This document shows positions 36,647 through 46,517 of a stretch of DNA of 64,000 nucleotides, in pieces. A model generated the notes under the pieces. The model did not search any database. It was not told the DNA's origin and was given only the letters and a program-made list of their open reading frames with translations. Origin of the DNA: an uncultured Tenacibaculum sp. (GTDB taxonomy: Bacteria; Bacteroidota; Bacteroidia; Flavobacteriales; Flavobacteriaceae); assembly GCF_947494125.1 (NCBI RefSeq), contig NZ_CANLTU010000001.1, positions 1 through 64,000 of the forward strand. Direction: 5' to 3'. How positions within the stretch are numbered: position 1 is the stretch's first letter; every line of letters starts with the position of its first letter. The translations under genes were made by a program, and so were the position numbers.

Positions 36647-39514
36647 TTATTTAAGCTTTTTCTTAACTGCTATTTCAGTATAAGCTTCTATACTATCACC
36701 TTCTTTAATATCGTTATATCCTTTTATTTGAAGACCACAATCATATCCTTTTGTTACTTCTTTCACATCGTCTTTAAAACGTTTTAATGAAGTTAGTAAA
36801 CCATCGTGAACAACAATTCCATCTCTAATAATACGAATTTTAGCATCTCTGGTAATCTTACCATTCATTACCATACATCCTGCAATATTACCAACTTTAG
36901 AAATTTTATAAACCTCTCTAATTTCAACATTACCAAGAACTTCTTCTTTCATTTCAGGAGATAACATTCCTTCCATTGCATCTTTTAAGTCGTTGATCGC
37001 ATCATAGATAATTGAGTATGTTCTGATATCAACTTCTTCTCTATCTGCTACCACACGTGCATTTCCTTGTGGACGTACATTAAATCCTACAATAATTGCA
37101 TCTGAAGCAGTTGCTAATAATACATCCGATTCTGTAATTGCTCCAACTCCTTTATGTAAAATATTTACTTGAATCTCTTCTGTAGATAATTTTTGGAATG
37201 AATCTGTTAAGGCTTCTACTGAACCATCTACATCTCCTTTTAAGATAATGTTTAGCTCTTTGAAATCTCCTAACGCAATACGACGACCAATTTCTGCTAA
37301 TGTTAATGTTTTTTGCGTTCTTACGGATTGCTCACGTTGTAATTGAGAACGTTTTGCTGCAATTTGCTTCGCTTCACGCTCATCTTCAAATACATTAAAC
37401 TTGTCACCAGCTTGTGGTGCACCGTCTAAACCTAAAATTGATACTGGCGTAGAAGGTCCTGCTGCTAAAACTTTTGCTCCTTTATCATCAAACATAGCTC
37501 TTACTTTACCACTATGTTTTCCTGCTAAAATATAGTCTCCAATTTTTAAAGTACCTGCTTGTACTAAAATAGTTGATACATATCCTCTACCTTTATCTAA
37601 TAAAGCTTCTACTACAGCTCCTGTTGCATTTTTATCTGGGTTAGCTTTTAATTCTAACACCTCTGCTTCTAATAATACTTTTTCAAGTAAATCTTCAACT
37701 CCCTGACCTGTTTTAGCAGATATTTCTTGAGATTGAATATTCCCCCCCCAATCTTCTACTAATAAATTCATAGCAGAAAGTTGTGTTTTAATATTATCTG
37801 GATTTGCATTTGGTTTATCAATCTTGTTGATTGCAAATATAATTGGAACTCCTGCAGCTTGTGCGTGAGATATTGCCTCTTTTGTTTGTGGCATTACATC
37901 ATCATCAGCAGCCACTACAATAATTACTAAATCTGTTACTTGAGCTCCACGTGCACGCATCGCTGTAAAGGCCTCGTGACCTGGTGTATCTAAGAATGCT
38001 ATTTTTTGGTCTCCAACTTTTACTGCATAAGCACCAATATGTTGTGTAATCCCTCCAGATTCTCCTTCAATTACATTCGCTTTACGAATATAATCTAATA
38101 ACGATGTTTTACCGTGATCTACGTGACCCATTACTGTAATAATAGGTGCACGAGTTTCTAAATCTTCTGGTTTATCTTCAACTTCTTCAATAGATTCCTC
38201 TACTTCAGCTCCAACAAATTCTACTGTATAATTAAATTCTTCTGCAACTATAGATAATGTTTCAGCATCTAAACGCTGATTCATTGTTACCATCATTCCT
38301 AACATCATACATGAAGAAATAATGTTAGTTACAGGAACATCCATCATCGTAGCAACCTCACTTACAGTAACAAATTCTGTTACTTTTAAAATTTTACTTT
38401 CTGCTTGTGCTGCTTGTAAATCTGCTTCAGATTGTTCACGGTGAGCATCTCTTTTATTTCTACGGTACTTAGCTCCTTTTCCTTTTTTAGATTTACCTTG
38501 AAGTCTTTCTAAAGTTTCACGCACTTGTTTTTGTACTTCTGCTTCTGTTGGTTCTTCTTTCTTAATAGCTGGTCTTTGCGCCCCTCTACCTCTAAATCCT
38601 GGACGATTTCCACCTCGGTTTCCTCCTCCACGGTTTGGCCCTCCTCTATTTTGTCCTGGTTTTGAAGCATTACCAGTTCCTGGTGCTCCAGGTTTACTAA
38701 TTCTTTTACGCTTCTTCTTGTCCCCATCAGTTTTAGCTTCTGGCTTCTTCTTTTTAGGTCTTTCAAATTGTTTTAAATCAATTTTCTGACCTGTAATTTT
38801 AGGACCATCAAGTTTTTTATACTGAGTTTTAATTTTCTCAGCATTTTCAGGTGTAACTTCAACAGGTTTTTCTGCTTTTACCTCCTCTTTTTTCGTTTCC
38901 ACTACCTTCTTTTTAGTCTCTTTCAATTCGACTTTTTTAGGTGCTTCAGTTTTTACTACTTCAGGTTTCACTATCTTAGGTTTTTCAACCTTTACAGGTT
39001 CCTCTTTCTTTTCTTCTACCTTAACAGCTGGCTTTTCAACTTTTGGGGTTTCTTGAACAGGAGCTTCCTTTTTAGGTTCTTCTTTTACCTCTTTTACCTC
39101 TTTTGGTTTTTCAACCTTTTTAGGTTCTTCTTTTTTATCTTCAACTGCTTTCCCGGTCTTTACATCAATCTTCCCAACAGTTTTAAGTTCTAATTTTTTA
39201 GCTTTGGCCTTTAAAACTTCTTGTCTTTTAGCTTCGTCTTCTAATCTTTTCTTCTCTTGCTCTACTTCTAATTGCTGACGAATTTCCTCTTTTTCTTTAC
39301 GCTTTTCTTCGCTTACTTCTTTAGAGGCTACTTTCTTTGATTTATCTGTTTGAAATCCATCAAATAATATTTGATACTCCTTATCAGAAATTTTTGTAGT
39401 AGGACGCGCTTCTATATCGTGACCATTTTTAGCCAAGTGTTCTACTGCTCTATCTAAAGAAATGTTTAATTCTCTTAATACTTTATTGAGTCTTAATTTG
39501 TTGCCTTCAGCCAT
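36647..39514 (-). CDS. infB: Translation initiation factor IF-2
   Basis: A 955-aa GTPase that places initiator tRNA on the 30S subunit. An IF2N-like N-terminal domain (about 1-60) is followed by a long Lys/Glu/Pro-rich low-complexity region (about 65-260) and a Gly/Arg-rich patch (about 270-310). The G domain follows, with [20 protein letters not shown] and NKIDKP, and then the IF2 C-terminal beta-barrel domains. It is the third gene of the rimP-nusA-infB operon. A run of eight G on the coding strand (complement of the Cs at 37742-37749) encodes Gly-Gly after Trp. Confidence 0.97.
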   Translation of the reverse strand: MAEGNKLRLNKVLRELNISLDRAVEHLAKNGHDIEARPTTKISDKEYQILFDGFQTDKSKKVASKEVSEEKRKEKEEIRQQLEVEQEKKRLEDEAKRQEVLKAKAKKLELKTVGKIDVKTGKAVEDKKEEPKKVEKPKEVKEVKEEPKKEAPVQETPKVEKPAVKVEEKKEEPVKVEKPKIVKPEVVKTEAPKKVELKETKKKVVETKKEEVKAEKPVEVTPENAEKIKTQYKKLDGPKITGQKIDLKQFERPKKKKPEAKTDGDKKKRKRISKPGAPGTGNASKPGQNRGGPNRGGGNRGGNRPGFRGRGAQRPAIKKEEPTEAEVQKQVRETLERLQGKSKKGKGAKYRRNKRDAHREQSEADLQAAQAESKILKVTEFVTVSEVATMMDVPVTNIISSCMMLGMMVTMNQRLDAETLSIVAEEFNYTVEFVGAEVEESIEEVEDKPEDLETRAPIITVMGHVDHGKTSLLDYIRKANVIEGESGGITQHIGAYAVKVGDQKIAFLDTPGHEAFTAMRARGAQVTDLVIIVVAADDDVMPQTKEAISHAQAAGVPIIFAINKIDKPNANPDNIKTQLSAMNLLVEDWGGNIQSQEISAKTGQGVEDLLEKVLLEAEVLELKANPDKNATGAVVEALLDKGRGYVSTILVQAGTLKIGDYILAGKHSGKVRAMFDDKGAKVLAAGPSTPVSILGLDGAPQAGDKFNVFEDEREAKQIAAKRSQLQREQSVRTQKTLTLAEIGRRIALGDFKELNIILKGDVDGSVEALTDSFQKLSTEEIQVNILHKGVGAITESDVLLATASDAIIVGFNVRPQGNARVVADREEVDIRTYSIIYDAINDLKDAMEGMLSPEMKEEVLGNVEIREVYKISKVGNIAGCMVMNGKITRDAKIRIIRDGIVVHDGLLTSLKRFKDDVKEVTKGYDCGLQIKGYNDIKEGDSIEAYTEIAVKKKLK

Positions 39515-39645
39515 AAATTATTTTATACTTTATATTCAAAAAACACACTTTATACTATAAGTATAGTTATGTTCTTTTTCTCTATTTGCCAGATTTTGTA
39601 TTGATTTTCATCAATTTCGCTGGAGACTGACTTCCATATATTTAT

Positions 39646-40902
39646 TTAATCTTCGAATTCTTCTTTCAAAATTCGTTGAACTTCTAAAATCGTCTCTTCT
39701 TCTAAATCAGTTCTTTGAACTAACATCGACACGTCTTTTTCTAGTACACTCTTAGCCGTTTCTAAACCTATTTTTTTGAATTCAGCAATTACCCAAGCTT
39801 CAATTTCATCTGAAAACTCTGTTAACTCTACATCCTCTTCTTCAAGTCCTTCACGTTGAACATCAATTTCATACCCTGTTAATTCACTTGCTAAACGAAT
39901 ATTAACTCCTGAACGTCCAATTGCTTTTGATACTTCTTCTGGTTTTAATAAAACGTTTACACGTCCTTTTTTACCATTCTTTTCCTCTTCGTAAGGCTTA
40001 ATATCAACAGAAGTTACTTTTGCTGGACTTAATGCTCTAGCAACAAATAACTGCTCATTTTTAGTGTAATTTATTACATCAATATTCTCATTTCCAAGTT
40101 CACGAACTATACCGTGAATACGAGATCCCTTTACTCCAACACAAGCTCCTACTGGATCGATTCTATCATCATAAGAATCTACAGCTATTTTAGCTTTATC
40201 TCCAGGGATTCTAGCTACTCCTTCTATAGTAATTAATCCGTCAAAAACTTCTGGAATTTCTTGTTCGAATAACTTTACTAGGAAAGCTGGTGATGTTCTT
40301 GATAATATAATAGCAGGTTTGTTACCTCTTAATTCTACTGATTTTATTACTCCACGAACGGCATCTCCTTTTCTAAAAAAATCTGAACGAATTTGTTCAC
40401 TCTTTGGTAAAACAATTTCATTTCCTTCATCATCTAATAAAATCACTGCATTGTGACGAATATGATGTACTTCTGCACTATAAATCTCTCCTTCTAATTC
40501 TTTAAATTGCTTGAAGATATTTGTGCTATCATGTTCGTGAATTTTTGATATTAGGTTTTGACGTAATGCTAAAATTGCTCGTCTTCCTAAATCAATTAAC
40601 TTCACTTCTTCAGAAACATCTTCTCCTATTTCAAAATCTGGCTCAATTCTTCTTGCTTCTGCAAGTTCAATTTCCTCATTATCGTCTTCAGAAAATCCAT
40701 CAGCTACCACCACACGATTTCTCCAAATTTCTAAATCTCCCTTATCAGGATTTATAATAATATCAAAGTTTTCATCTGAACCAAACCTACGTTTTAGTGC
40801 AGCACGAAATACTTCTTCTAATATAGACATTAGTGTTACCCTGTCTATACTTTTATTGTCTTTAAACTCTGAAAATGACTCTATTAATGCAATATTTTCC
40901 AT
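39646..40902 (-). CDS. nusA: Transcription elongation/termination factor NusA
   Basis: A 418-aa RNA polymerase-binding factor. An N-terminal domain (about 1-130) precedes an S1 domain (about 130-200) and two KH domains, with GVKGSRIHGIVRELGNE and the second KH pattern GRSGVNIRLASELTGYEI. It ends after an acidic extension and lacks the C-terminal acidic repeats of E. coli NusA, which is normal outside Gammaproteobacteria. It is encoded 12 nt after rimP and is known in other bacteria to affect its own operon. Confidence 0.95.
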   Translation of the reverse strand: MENIALIESFSEFKDNKSIDRVTLMSILEEVFRAALKRRFGSDENFDIIINPDKGDLEIWRNRVVVADGFSEDDNEEIELAEARRIEPDFEIGEDVSEEVKLIDLGRRAILALRQNLISKIHEHDSTNIFKQFKELEGEIYSAEVHHIRHNAVILLDDEGNEIVLPKSEQIRSDFFRKGDAVRGVIKSVELRGNKPAIILSRTSPAFLVKLFEQEIPEVFDGLITIEGVARIPGDKAKIAVDSYDDRIDPVGACVGVKGSRIHGIVRELGNENIDVINYTKNEQLFVARALSPAKVTSVDIKPYEEEKNGKKGRVNVLLKPEEVSKAIGRSGVNIRLASELTGYEIDVQREGLEEEDVELTEFSDEIEAWVIAEFKKIGLETAKSVLEKDVSMLVQRTDLEEETILEVQRILKEEFED

Positions 40903-40914
40903 TTCATTCTCTTA

Positions 40915-41376
40915 TTAAAATATGATCTTCACTTTTGCTTCTTTAATATCTTCATACACTAGTGTTACTGTTTTCTCTACTGTATGTTTTCCTTTACCTA
41001 TTGGCTTAGGCTCTCTTGCTTTCCAATGTAACGTAATATTTTCATCCGTTACTTCAGTTAATGTACCTTCAATCTCTTCTATTTCAGTTTTAACCTTTAG
41101 AATTCTATTAACATTCTTTACATATTGGCGTTTTACCATAAGCGGATGAGAAATGTCTGGAGTAGTAACTTCTAATGAAAAATCTTCTTCTTCTCTATCT
41201 AAATTATGTTCTATTTTTCTACTAATCCGAACACATTCATTTAATTGAACTCCTGAATCTCCATCAACAATTACTTTAATTTTACTATTAGCTAAAAACT
41301 GCAAATCTATCAAATACAACGATTCGTTTTCTTGCAAAGCTTCTTGTAATAATTCTCTTACTTTTTCTTGATTCAT
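40915..41376 (-). CDS. rimP: Ribosome maturation factor RimP
   Basis: A 153-aa 30S assembly factor starting MNQEKVRELLQEALQENESL. It has the central VDGDSGVQLNECVRISRKIEHNLD segment and a C-terminal SH3-like domain. The frame stays open 14 codons further (to 41418), but that stretch (MDEGDVSPLFLYLR) is encoded by a hairpin with a T run and does not look like a RimP N-terminus, so I chose 41376. It is first in the rimP-nusA-infB operon, with a consensus promoter at 41438-41468. Confidence 0.92.
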   Translation of the reverse strand: MNQEKVRELLQEALQENESLYLIDLQFLANSKIKVIVDGDSGVQLNECVRISRKIEHNLDREEEDFSLEVTTPDISHPLMVKRQYVKNVNRILKVKTEIEEIEGTLTEVTDENITLHWKAREPKPIGKGKHTVEKTVTLVYEDIKEAKVKIIF

Positions 41377-41385
41377 CCTAAGGTA

Positions 41386-41410
41386 TAAAAAGAGGGGACT
41401 TACGTCCCCT
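41386..41410 (-). promoter_or_regulatory. Terminator-like hairpin in the rimP-nusA-infB leader
   Basis: A 7-bp GC-rich stem (AGGGGAC with GTCCCCT) and a 4-nt loop at 41393-41410. On the minus strand it is followed by CTCTTTTTATA, a weak T tract. It lies between the predicted transcription start (about 41431) and the rimP start codon (41376). It could act as an attenuator or pause site for an operon that encodes NusA. Confidence 0.55.
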
Positions 41411-41437
41411 TCATCCATCTAATTAATAAATTCGCTG

Positions 41438-41468
41438 CAAAGATAGTAAGTTATTCATTAACACACAA
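41438..41468 (-). promoter_or_regulatory. Promoter of the rimP-nusA-infB operon
   Basis: Minus-strand TTG (41466-41468), 20-nt spacer and TATCTTTG (41438-41445), a perfect TAnnTTTG. The predicted leader is about 55 nt. Confidence 0.65.
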
Positions 41469-41539
41469 GTGTCATTCACCTTTCTGATTTAAAATGTTTT
41501 TCGTAAATTTAAAACAATATCCACCTTAAATTTTTTATT

Positions 41540-42367
41540 ATGAAAAAAATATTAGTTCCTACTGATTTCTCTATACCCTCTGAACATGCATTAAAATTAG
41601 CTTCAAGCATCTCAAAAAAATCCGAAAGTGAGGTTCACTTACTTCACATGGTGGAATTACCTACTGGCATTATAGACATGGGTAGTGGAAGCAATTTTAG
41701 CATACCTGAGAGCATGCTCTATATTAGAAAAGTACGTGATAAATTAATCAATTATAAGAAACAGTTTTTTCCTAAAAATGAAAACGTTAAACATGCAATT
41801 CGTTTTCAAAACCCATATGAAGGTATTCGCGATTATTCTAAAAAAATTAGCGCTGATTTAATTACAATGGGTACAAAAGGCCATACTGATTTAGAGGAAA
41901 TGTTAATTGGATCTAATACAGAAAAAGTTGTAAGAAATTCTGAAATACCAGTGTTAGTGACTAAAAAAAATGGCGAAAATTTCAAACCTAAAAATTTAGT
42001 ATTTGCATCTAGTTTTAAACCTAGTAAAAACCAAGCTTTTGAAAAATTTTTAGATTTTGCCAGTAATTTTAAAAGCAAAATTCATTTATTAAAAATTAAT
42101 ACTCCTCAAAAATTTGAAAACACTCAACTATCCAAACAAAAAATAAAAGACTTCGCTGATAAACATAATATTTCAGACTATTCTATTAATATTTACAATG
42201 ATTCTTCTGTTGAGAATGGCATTTTAAATTTCTCTAATGAAAAAAATGCTGACATTATAGCACTTGCTACACATGGAAGAAGTGGTTTATCTCATATTTT
42301 TAATGGAAGCATTACAAAAAACCTATCTAAAAACTCCATTAAACCTATGCTTACTTTTAAAATATAA
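41540..42367 (+). CDS. Universal stress protein, two UspA domains
   Basis: A 275-aa cytoplasmic protein with two tandem UspA domains. The first (about 1-145) begins KKILVPTDFSIPSEHALKLA and ends with GTKGHTDLEEMLIGSNTEKVVRNS, including the G-2x-G-9x-G(S/T)-type ATP-binding motif. The second (about 150-275) ends ATHGRSGLSHIFNGSITKNLSKNS. Tandem Usp proteins are common in flavobacteria and respond to starvation or oxidative stress. It is a single-gene unit with its own terminator. Confidence 0.92.
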   Translation: MKKILVPTDFSIPSEHALKLASSISKKSESEVHLLHMVELPTGIIDMGSGSNFSIPESMLYIRKVRDKLINYKKQFFPKNENVKHAIRFQNPYEGIRDYSKKISADLITMGTKGHTDLEEMLIGSNTEKVVRNSEIPVLVTKKNGENFKPKNLVFASSFKPSKNQAFEKFLDFASNFKSKIHLLKINTPQKFENTQLSKQKIKDFADKHNISDYSINIYNDSSVENGILNFSNEKNADIIALATHGRSGLSHIFNGSITKNLSKNSIKPMLTFKI

Positions 42368-42372
42368 AAAAT

Positions 42373-42404
42373 AAAAGCACTTGATTATCCTTGTGCTTTT
42401 TTTT
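42373..42404 (+). terminator. Terminator after the universal stress protein gene
   Basis: An 8-bp stem (AAAAGCAC with GTGCTTTT), a 12-nt loop and a T run. It ends just before the stop of the convergent glycosyltransferase gene. Confidence 0.75.
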
Positions 42405-43401
42405 AAAAATATAATTGTTTATATAAATTCGCTAAACCTTTAGCCTCTTTTTTAGCGCTCCAATTATTCTCTATTTCCTTTCTCCCTTTCTCTCCTATAA
42501 ATGAAAGCTCATTTTTTATAAGTTTCACTACCAAATCCCTCAACTCCTCTGTATTACCTGCTTCAAATAAATAACCAGATTTCCCATGAGTTATTAATTC
42601 AGAATGTACTCCCACATTCTTTGTTGCAATGGTTGTATTCCCACAAGACATCGCTTCAGCACATACTAATGAAAAACCTTCTGAAAAAGATGGCACTATG
42701 GCTATTTTTGAAGATTGATAATAAGTTACAATATCTGTTGTTTCATTAATAAAGTACACTTGACTTCCTGTATTACTCCTACGAACAAGCTCTTTTAACT
42801 CAACTAAAAACTCTGGTTTATCTACCTTCCCTACAATAACCACTGCCCAATCCTTATGATTTTTAAGCTCTTTTGTTAATGCCTCCAATAAAACCTTTTG
42901 TCCTTTAGCTTCCCTAACTCTTCCTGCACAAAGAATTATATTTCCTTGTAAAACATTTGGTAAACCTTCTTTTTCTTCAGAAATAAAAACATCTGTATTT
43001 ACTCCATGGGAAACCTTTGTATTCTTTACACCAAGTTTCTCATGCATTGATGTAGTTAATGTAACAACAGCATCAGACTTTCTTAATAAAAGCCTCGTTA
43101 AACTTGACGGATTAGTTTCGGCATGTCTAGTTAAAACTAATTTAAATTCAGCTCCTAAAAACCGGTACCAAAACATTTTTAATACTTCATTATTTCTATG
43201 ACAATGAACAACAACTTTTTTATTTGAAAACAACAACTTTTTCAATTCTTTCGTTGTTATTTTCTCTCCATCTATTCCATAACCGTATAAATATGTTTTA
43301 CATATTTTTTTTAAATCAGGAATTACATTTTCAACACTTCTTGTAACTCCTGTTCTTCTTTTATGAAAATGAGTATGTACAATTATTAAATCAGAACCCA
43401 T
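42403..43401 (-). CDS. Family 4 (GT-B) glycosyltransferase
   Basis: A 332-aa glycosyltransferase. The N-terminal half starts DLIIVHTHFHKRRTGVTRSV. The C-terminal domain has ILCAGRVREAKGQKVLLEAL and the nucleotide-sugar-binding EX7E-type segment PSFSEGFSLVCAEAMSCGN. It likely acts on lipopolysaccharide or another cell-surface glycan; no other glycan genes lie nearby to specify it. Its start directly abuts the stop of the upstream acidic protein gene. Confidence 0.87.
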   Translation of the reverse strand: MGSDLIIVHTHFHKRRTGVTRSVENVIPDLKKICKTYLYGYGIDGEKITTKELKKLLFSNKKVVVHCHRNNEVLKMFWYRFLGAEFKLVLTRHAETNPSSLTRLLLRKSDAVVTLTTSMHEKLGVKNTKVSHGVNTDVFISEEKEGLPNVLQGNIILCAGRVREAKGQKVLLEALTKELKNHKDWAVVIVGKVDKPEFLVELKELVRRSNTGSQVYFINETTDIVTYYQSSKIAIVPSFSEGFSLVCAEAMSCGNTTIATKNVGVHSELITHGKSGYLFEAGNTEELRDLVVKLIKNELSFIGEKGRKEIENNWSAKKEAKGLANLYKQLYF

Positions 43402-44199
43402 TTAAACAAATCTTCTTTCAATAATTTCAAATAGTCTTGTTTCATACTCCTCTTTATCTGACCAATTATAATCTGGCTTAATCATTTTACTGATAAATTT
43501 TTTTGCTTCTTTTTCTGTTTTGAATGTATTCAATTGAGAGACTACTCTATTAAAATCGTTCTGATTCCCATCAAAAAGGTGTTTTACAAAAGCTATCCTG
43601 TCATTTAATCCAATTTGAATTGCATTTTGTAAATGATCATTTAGCGATTTTTTATGATCTACTTTTTCAAATAAATCTGCCATTACATCTACAGAAATAG
43701 TGTCTTTTAATTCATCTTCTAAAGTTGGTGTTTTTATCTCCCCTACATCTGTTACATCATTTTTAACGTCATCTTCTTTATTAAATAATAAATTTTCAAT
43801 TTCATCAAAAGGCTGTTCAATAATTTCTTCTATCTCTTTTTCATCAATTATATCATCAATAATTTTTTGCGCAATTTCATCAGCTTCCTGCTCTAGCTCA
43901 TCTTCTAATTCTTCTTCTAATTGATGAACAATTCTACTTTCTTCTGCTAAAGGCTCCTCTATGTTTTTACTTTCTTTTACTTCTTCTTTTTCTACTAAAG
44001 AAATCTCTTCAAGTAACTCTTCTTTTGTTTTTGATGGATTAGGTGTATGATTTATATACTCTTCTACATATGCTAAAACCGAAAGTTTCTCATAAATCTC
44101 ATGTGCTTTTTGCTTTAACTCAAACACATTTTCTTTATTTTTCATTTGTAAAATACTGTGTGCTAAACTGGTTAAATCTGATGCGAGCTTTTTGTGCAT
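43402..44199 (-). CDS. Acidic helical protein conserved in flavobacteria, unknown function
   Basis: A 265-aa soluble protein. An N-terminal helical part (1-60) is followed by a very acidic, probably disordered or coiled-coil middle (about 60-170, Glu/Asp/Ile rich) and a conserved-looking C-terminus, LNDRIAFVKHLFDGNQNDFN to the end (about 197-265). There is no signal peptide or known catalytic motif. It is the first gene of a pair with the glycosyltransferase at 42403 (zero gap) and is divergent from tdk. I recall similar proteins beside tdk and rsmI-type genes in flavobacteria but cannot name a family. Confidence 0.68.
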   Translation of the reverse strand: MHKKLASDLTSLAHSILQMKNKENVFELKQKAHEIYEKLSVLAYVEEYINHTPNPSKTKEELLEEISLVEKEEVKESKNIEEPLAEESRIVHQLEEELEDELEQEADEIAQKIIDDIIDEKEIEEIIEQPFDEIENLLFNKEDDVKNDVTDVGEIKTPTLEDELKDTISVDVMADLFEKVDHKKSLNDHLQNAIQIGLNDRIAFVKHLFDGNQNDFNRVVSQLNTFKTEKEAKKFISKMIKPDYNWSDKEEYETRLFEIIERRFV

Positions 44200-44214
44200 A
44201 AGTTGTTCTTTGAT

Positions 44215-44247
44215 TTTGATTTTTGCTTTTAAATTTTAATAAATTTG
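44215..44247 (+). promoter_or_regulatory. Promoter of tdk-alr
   Basis: TTTG (44215-44218), a 21-nt spacer and TAAATTTG (44240-44247) match the Bacteroidota consensus. The tdk ATG lies 53 nt further on. Confidence 0.6.
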
Positions 44248-44300
44248 TTCCTTGTTCGAAAGTAACACAAAAATCAATAATTAGAGCTTAAAATTACAAA

Positions 44301-44912
44301 ATGTTTCTTGAAAATACGGTAAATCATACAGAACAATTTGGTTGGATTGAGGTAATTTGTGGCTCAATGTTTTCGGGTAAAACCGAAGAATTAATACGCA
44401 GATTAAAACGTGCACAGTTTGCAAAACAACGTGTAGAAATATTTAAACCCGCAGTCGACACTCGTTATGACGATGAAGAAGTAGTGTCTCATAATTCAAA
44501 CAGAATTCGTTCTACGCCTGTTCCAGCATCTTCTAATATTCGTTTATTAGCAAACGATGTTGATGTTGTTGGTATTGACGAAGCTCAGTTTTTTGATGAC
44601 GAAATCGTTACTGTTTGTAATGATTTAGCAAATAGAGGAATTCGAGTTATAGTAGCTGGTTTAGATATGGACTTTAAAGGAAAACCTTTTGGACCTATGC
44701 CTGCACTTATGGCTACTGCTGAATACGTAACTAAAGTGCACGCTGTTTGCACTCATACTGGTAACTTAGCTCATTATAGCTATAGAAAAGCATTAAGTGA
44801 TGATCTTGTTCTCTTAGGAGAAACACAAGAGTACGAACCACTAAGTAGAGCTGCATATTATAAAGCTATACGAGACCAAAACAATAAGAAAGAAAATTTA
44901 TCAGATGAATAA
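44301..44912 (+). CDS. tdk: Thymidine kinase (type II)
   Basis: A 203-aa salvage enzyme phosphorylating thymidine. The P-loop is GSMFSGKTE (21-29), with DEAQFF containing catalytic Glu94 and the lasso-region [16 protein letters not shown] (about 148-163). Type II kinases usually hold a structural zinc through four Cys/His ligands; here only Cys150 remains and the second Cys is Thr153, so zinc binding is probably lost. The downstream alr gene overlaps its end by 8 nt. Confidence 0.95.
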   Translation: MFLENTVNHTEQFGWIEVICGSMFSGKTEELIRRLKRAQFAKQRVEIFKPAVDTRYDDEEVVSHNSNRIRSTPVPASSNIRLLANDVDVVGIDEAQFFDDEIVTVCNDLANRGIRVIVAGLDMDFKGKPFGPMPALMATAEYVTKVHAVCTHTGNLAHYSYRKALSDDLVLLGETQEYEPLSRAAYYKAIRDQNNKKENLSDE

Positions 44913-46005
44913 TCATGTTACCGTTTTAGAAATTGATGCAGCATCTCTACAACATAATCTTGCCTATTTTAAGCAAAAATTAAGTCCTACAACTAAAATT
45001 TTAGCTGTGGTTAAAGCTTTTGGTTATGGTAGTGAATCTAAAGAAATAGCTAAATTATTAGAAGATAAAGTAGATTATTTTGCGGTAGCCTACTCAAATG
45101 AAGGTGTAATTTTACGTGAAGCAGGAATTAAAACTCCTATTTTAGTTTTACATCCCCAAATTCAAAACCTTAAAGAAATTGCCAAGTATAGGTTAGAACC
45201 TAACCTATATAATTTTAAAATACTTGATGCATTTCTTAAATTAGCTGACGAAGAACCTTTAATGAACTACCCTGTTCATATAAAATTTAATACTGGTTTA
45301 AATAGATTAGGTTTTTGGCATACAGATGTGCCAACTATTATTACTGAATTAAAAAAATCTAACAACATAAAAGTTGAGTCAATATTTTCACATCTAGCAG
45401 CTAGTGATGATGTTAATGAACAAAATTTTACGGTTGAACAAATTAATAACTTTGCATATATAGTAAAGCAAATTTATGAGCATTTAGGATATGAGCCCAT
45501 GATTCATATTTTAAATACATCTGGTGTTGTAAATTACCCTCAAGCACAATTTGATATGGTTCGTATTGGAATTGGATTATACGGTTTTGGCAACAACGAA
45601 GAAGAAACTAATCAATTAAGGAACACACATACTTTAAAATCAATCATTTCGCAAATACATTTAATTCAACCTGGTGAAACAGTTGGATATAATAGAGCTT
45701 TTGTTGCTAACCAACCTACTCGAAGTGCAACTATTCCAATTGGACATGCCGATGGTATTTCGAGAAAATTAGGAAATAAAGAAGGTTTTGTATTTATTAA
45801 TAATCAACCTGCACCAATCATAGGAAATGTTTGTATGGATATGATTATGGTTGATGTTACAAAAATTGAATGTAAAGAAGGTGATGAAGTTATTATTTTC
45901 AATCTCCAAAAACATGTAGAATATATTGCACATAAGTGTGAAACAATACCTTATGAAATATTAACTGCCATATCTCAACGTGTAAAAAGATTGGTTAAGA
46001 ATTAA
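44905..46005 (+). CDS. alr: Alanine racemase
   Basis: A 366-aa PLP enzyme that supplies D-alanine for peptidoglycan. The Schiff-base lysine is Lys37 in [12 protein letters not shown]. The catalytic Tyr is expected in [10 protein letters not shown], and [17 protein letters not shown] and [13 protein letters not shown] belong to the C-terminal beta domain. The length is normal for the stand-alone enzyme (no MurF fusion, which also exists in Bacteroidota). It overlaps tdk by 8 nt, indicating co-transcription. Confidence 0.95.
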   Translation: MNNHVTVLEIDAASLQHNLAYFKQKLSPTTKILAVVKAFGYGSESKEIAKLLEDKVDYFAVAYSNEGVILREAGIKTPILVLHPQIQNLKEIAKYRLEPNLYNFKILDAFLKLADEEPLMNYPVHIKFNTGLNRLGFWHTDVPTIITELKKSNNIKVESIFSHLAASDDVNEQNFTVEQINNFAYIVKQIYEHLGYEPMIHILNTSGVVNYPQAQFDMVRIGIGLYGFGNNEEETNQLRNTHTLKSIISQIHLIQPGETVGYNRAFVANQPTRSATIPIGHADGISRKLGNKEGFVFINNQPAPIIGNVCMDMIMVDVTKIECKEGDEVIIFNLQKHVEYIAHKCETIPYEILTAISQRVKRLVKN

Positions 46006-46052
46006 TTTTTTTTTATTTTACAAGTCAATTAACTATAAAAACAAAAAAACAC

Positions 46053-46463
46053 ATGGGAATGCTTAAAGAGTTTAAGGACTTTGCAATGAAAGGCAACTTA
46101 GTTGACATTGCAGTAGGTTTTGTTATGGGTGCAGCTTTTAATAAAGTTGTAGCTTCTTTTACAGGAGGAATTGTATCTCCACTAATTGGATTATTATTTA
46201 ATGCCGATTTTAAAGATTTAAAATACGTTTTAAAAGATGGCGTTGCTGACGAAGCTGGAAAAATAACCGGAGAAGTAGCTGTACTTTATGGTAATTTCTT
46301 AACAAACTTAATAGACTTTATTATTGTTGCTTTTGTAATGTTTATGATTATTAAAGCAGTTAATAAATTAAAGAAAAAAGAAGAGCCTGCTCCTGAAGCT
46401 TCAAAAGGACCAAGTCAAGAAGAGTTATTAGCACAAATTAGAGATTTGTTAAAAAATAAATAA
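46053..46463 (+). CDS. mscL: Large-conductance mechanosensitive channel MscL
   Basis: A 136-aa inner-membrane channel that opens on strong turgor to release solutes. The N-terminus MGMLKEFKDFAMKGNLVDIA leads into the first pore helix (VGFVMGAAFNKVVASF). A periplasmic loop follows, then the second helix (about 88-108) and the charged C-terminal bundle. It follows alr after 47 nt and may share its transcript. Confidence 0.97.
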   Translation: MGMLKEFKDFAMKGNLVDIAVGFVMGAAFNKVVASFTGGIVSPLIGLLFNADFKDLKYVLKDGVADEAGKITGEVAVLYGNFLTNLIDFIIVAFVMFMIIKAVNKLKKKEEPAPEASKGPSQEELLAQIRDLLKNK

Positions 46464-46481
46464 GCAAAAATTCTTAAGAAA

Positions 46482-46517
46482 ACAAAAGCATCTGGAATTA
46501 TTTACAGGTGCTTTTGT
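46482..46517. terminator. Hairpin terminator between mscL and the HTH gene
   Basis: A 13-bp stem (ACAAAAGCATCTG with CAGGTGCTTTTGT, one G-T pair) with a 10-nt loop. It lies between the convergent stops at 46463 (+) and 46517 (-). Confidence 0.7.
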
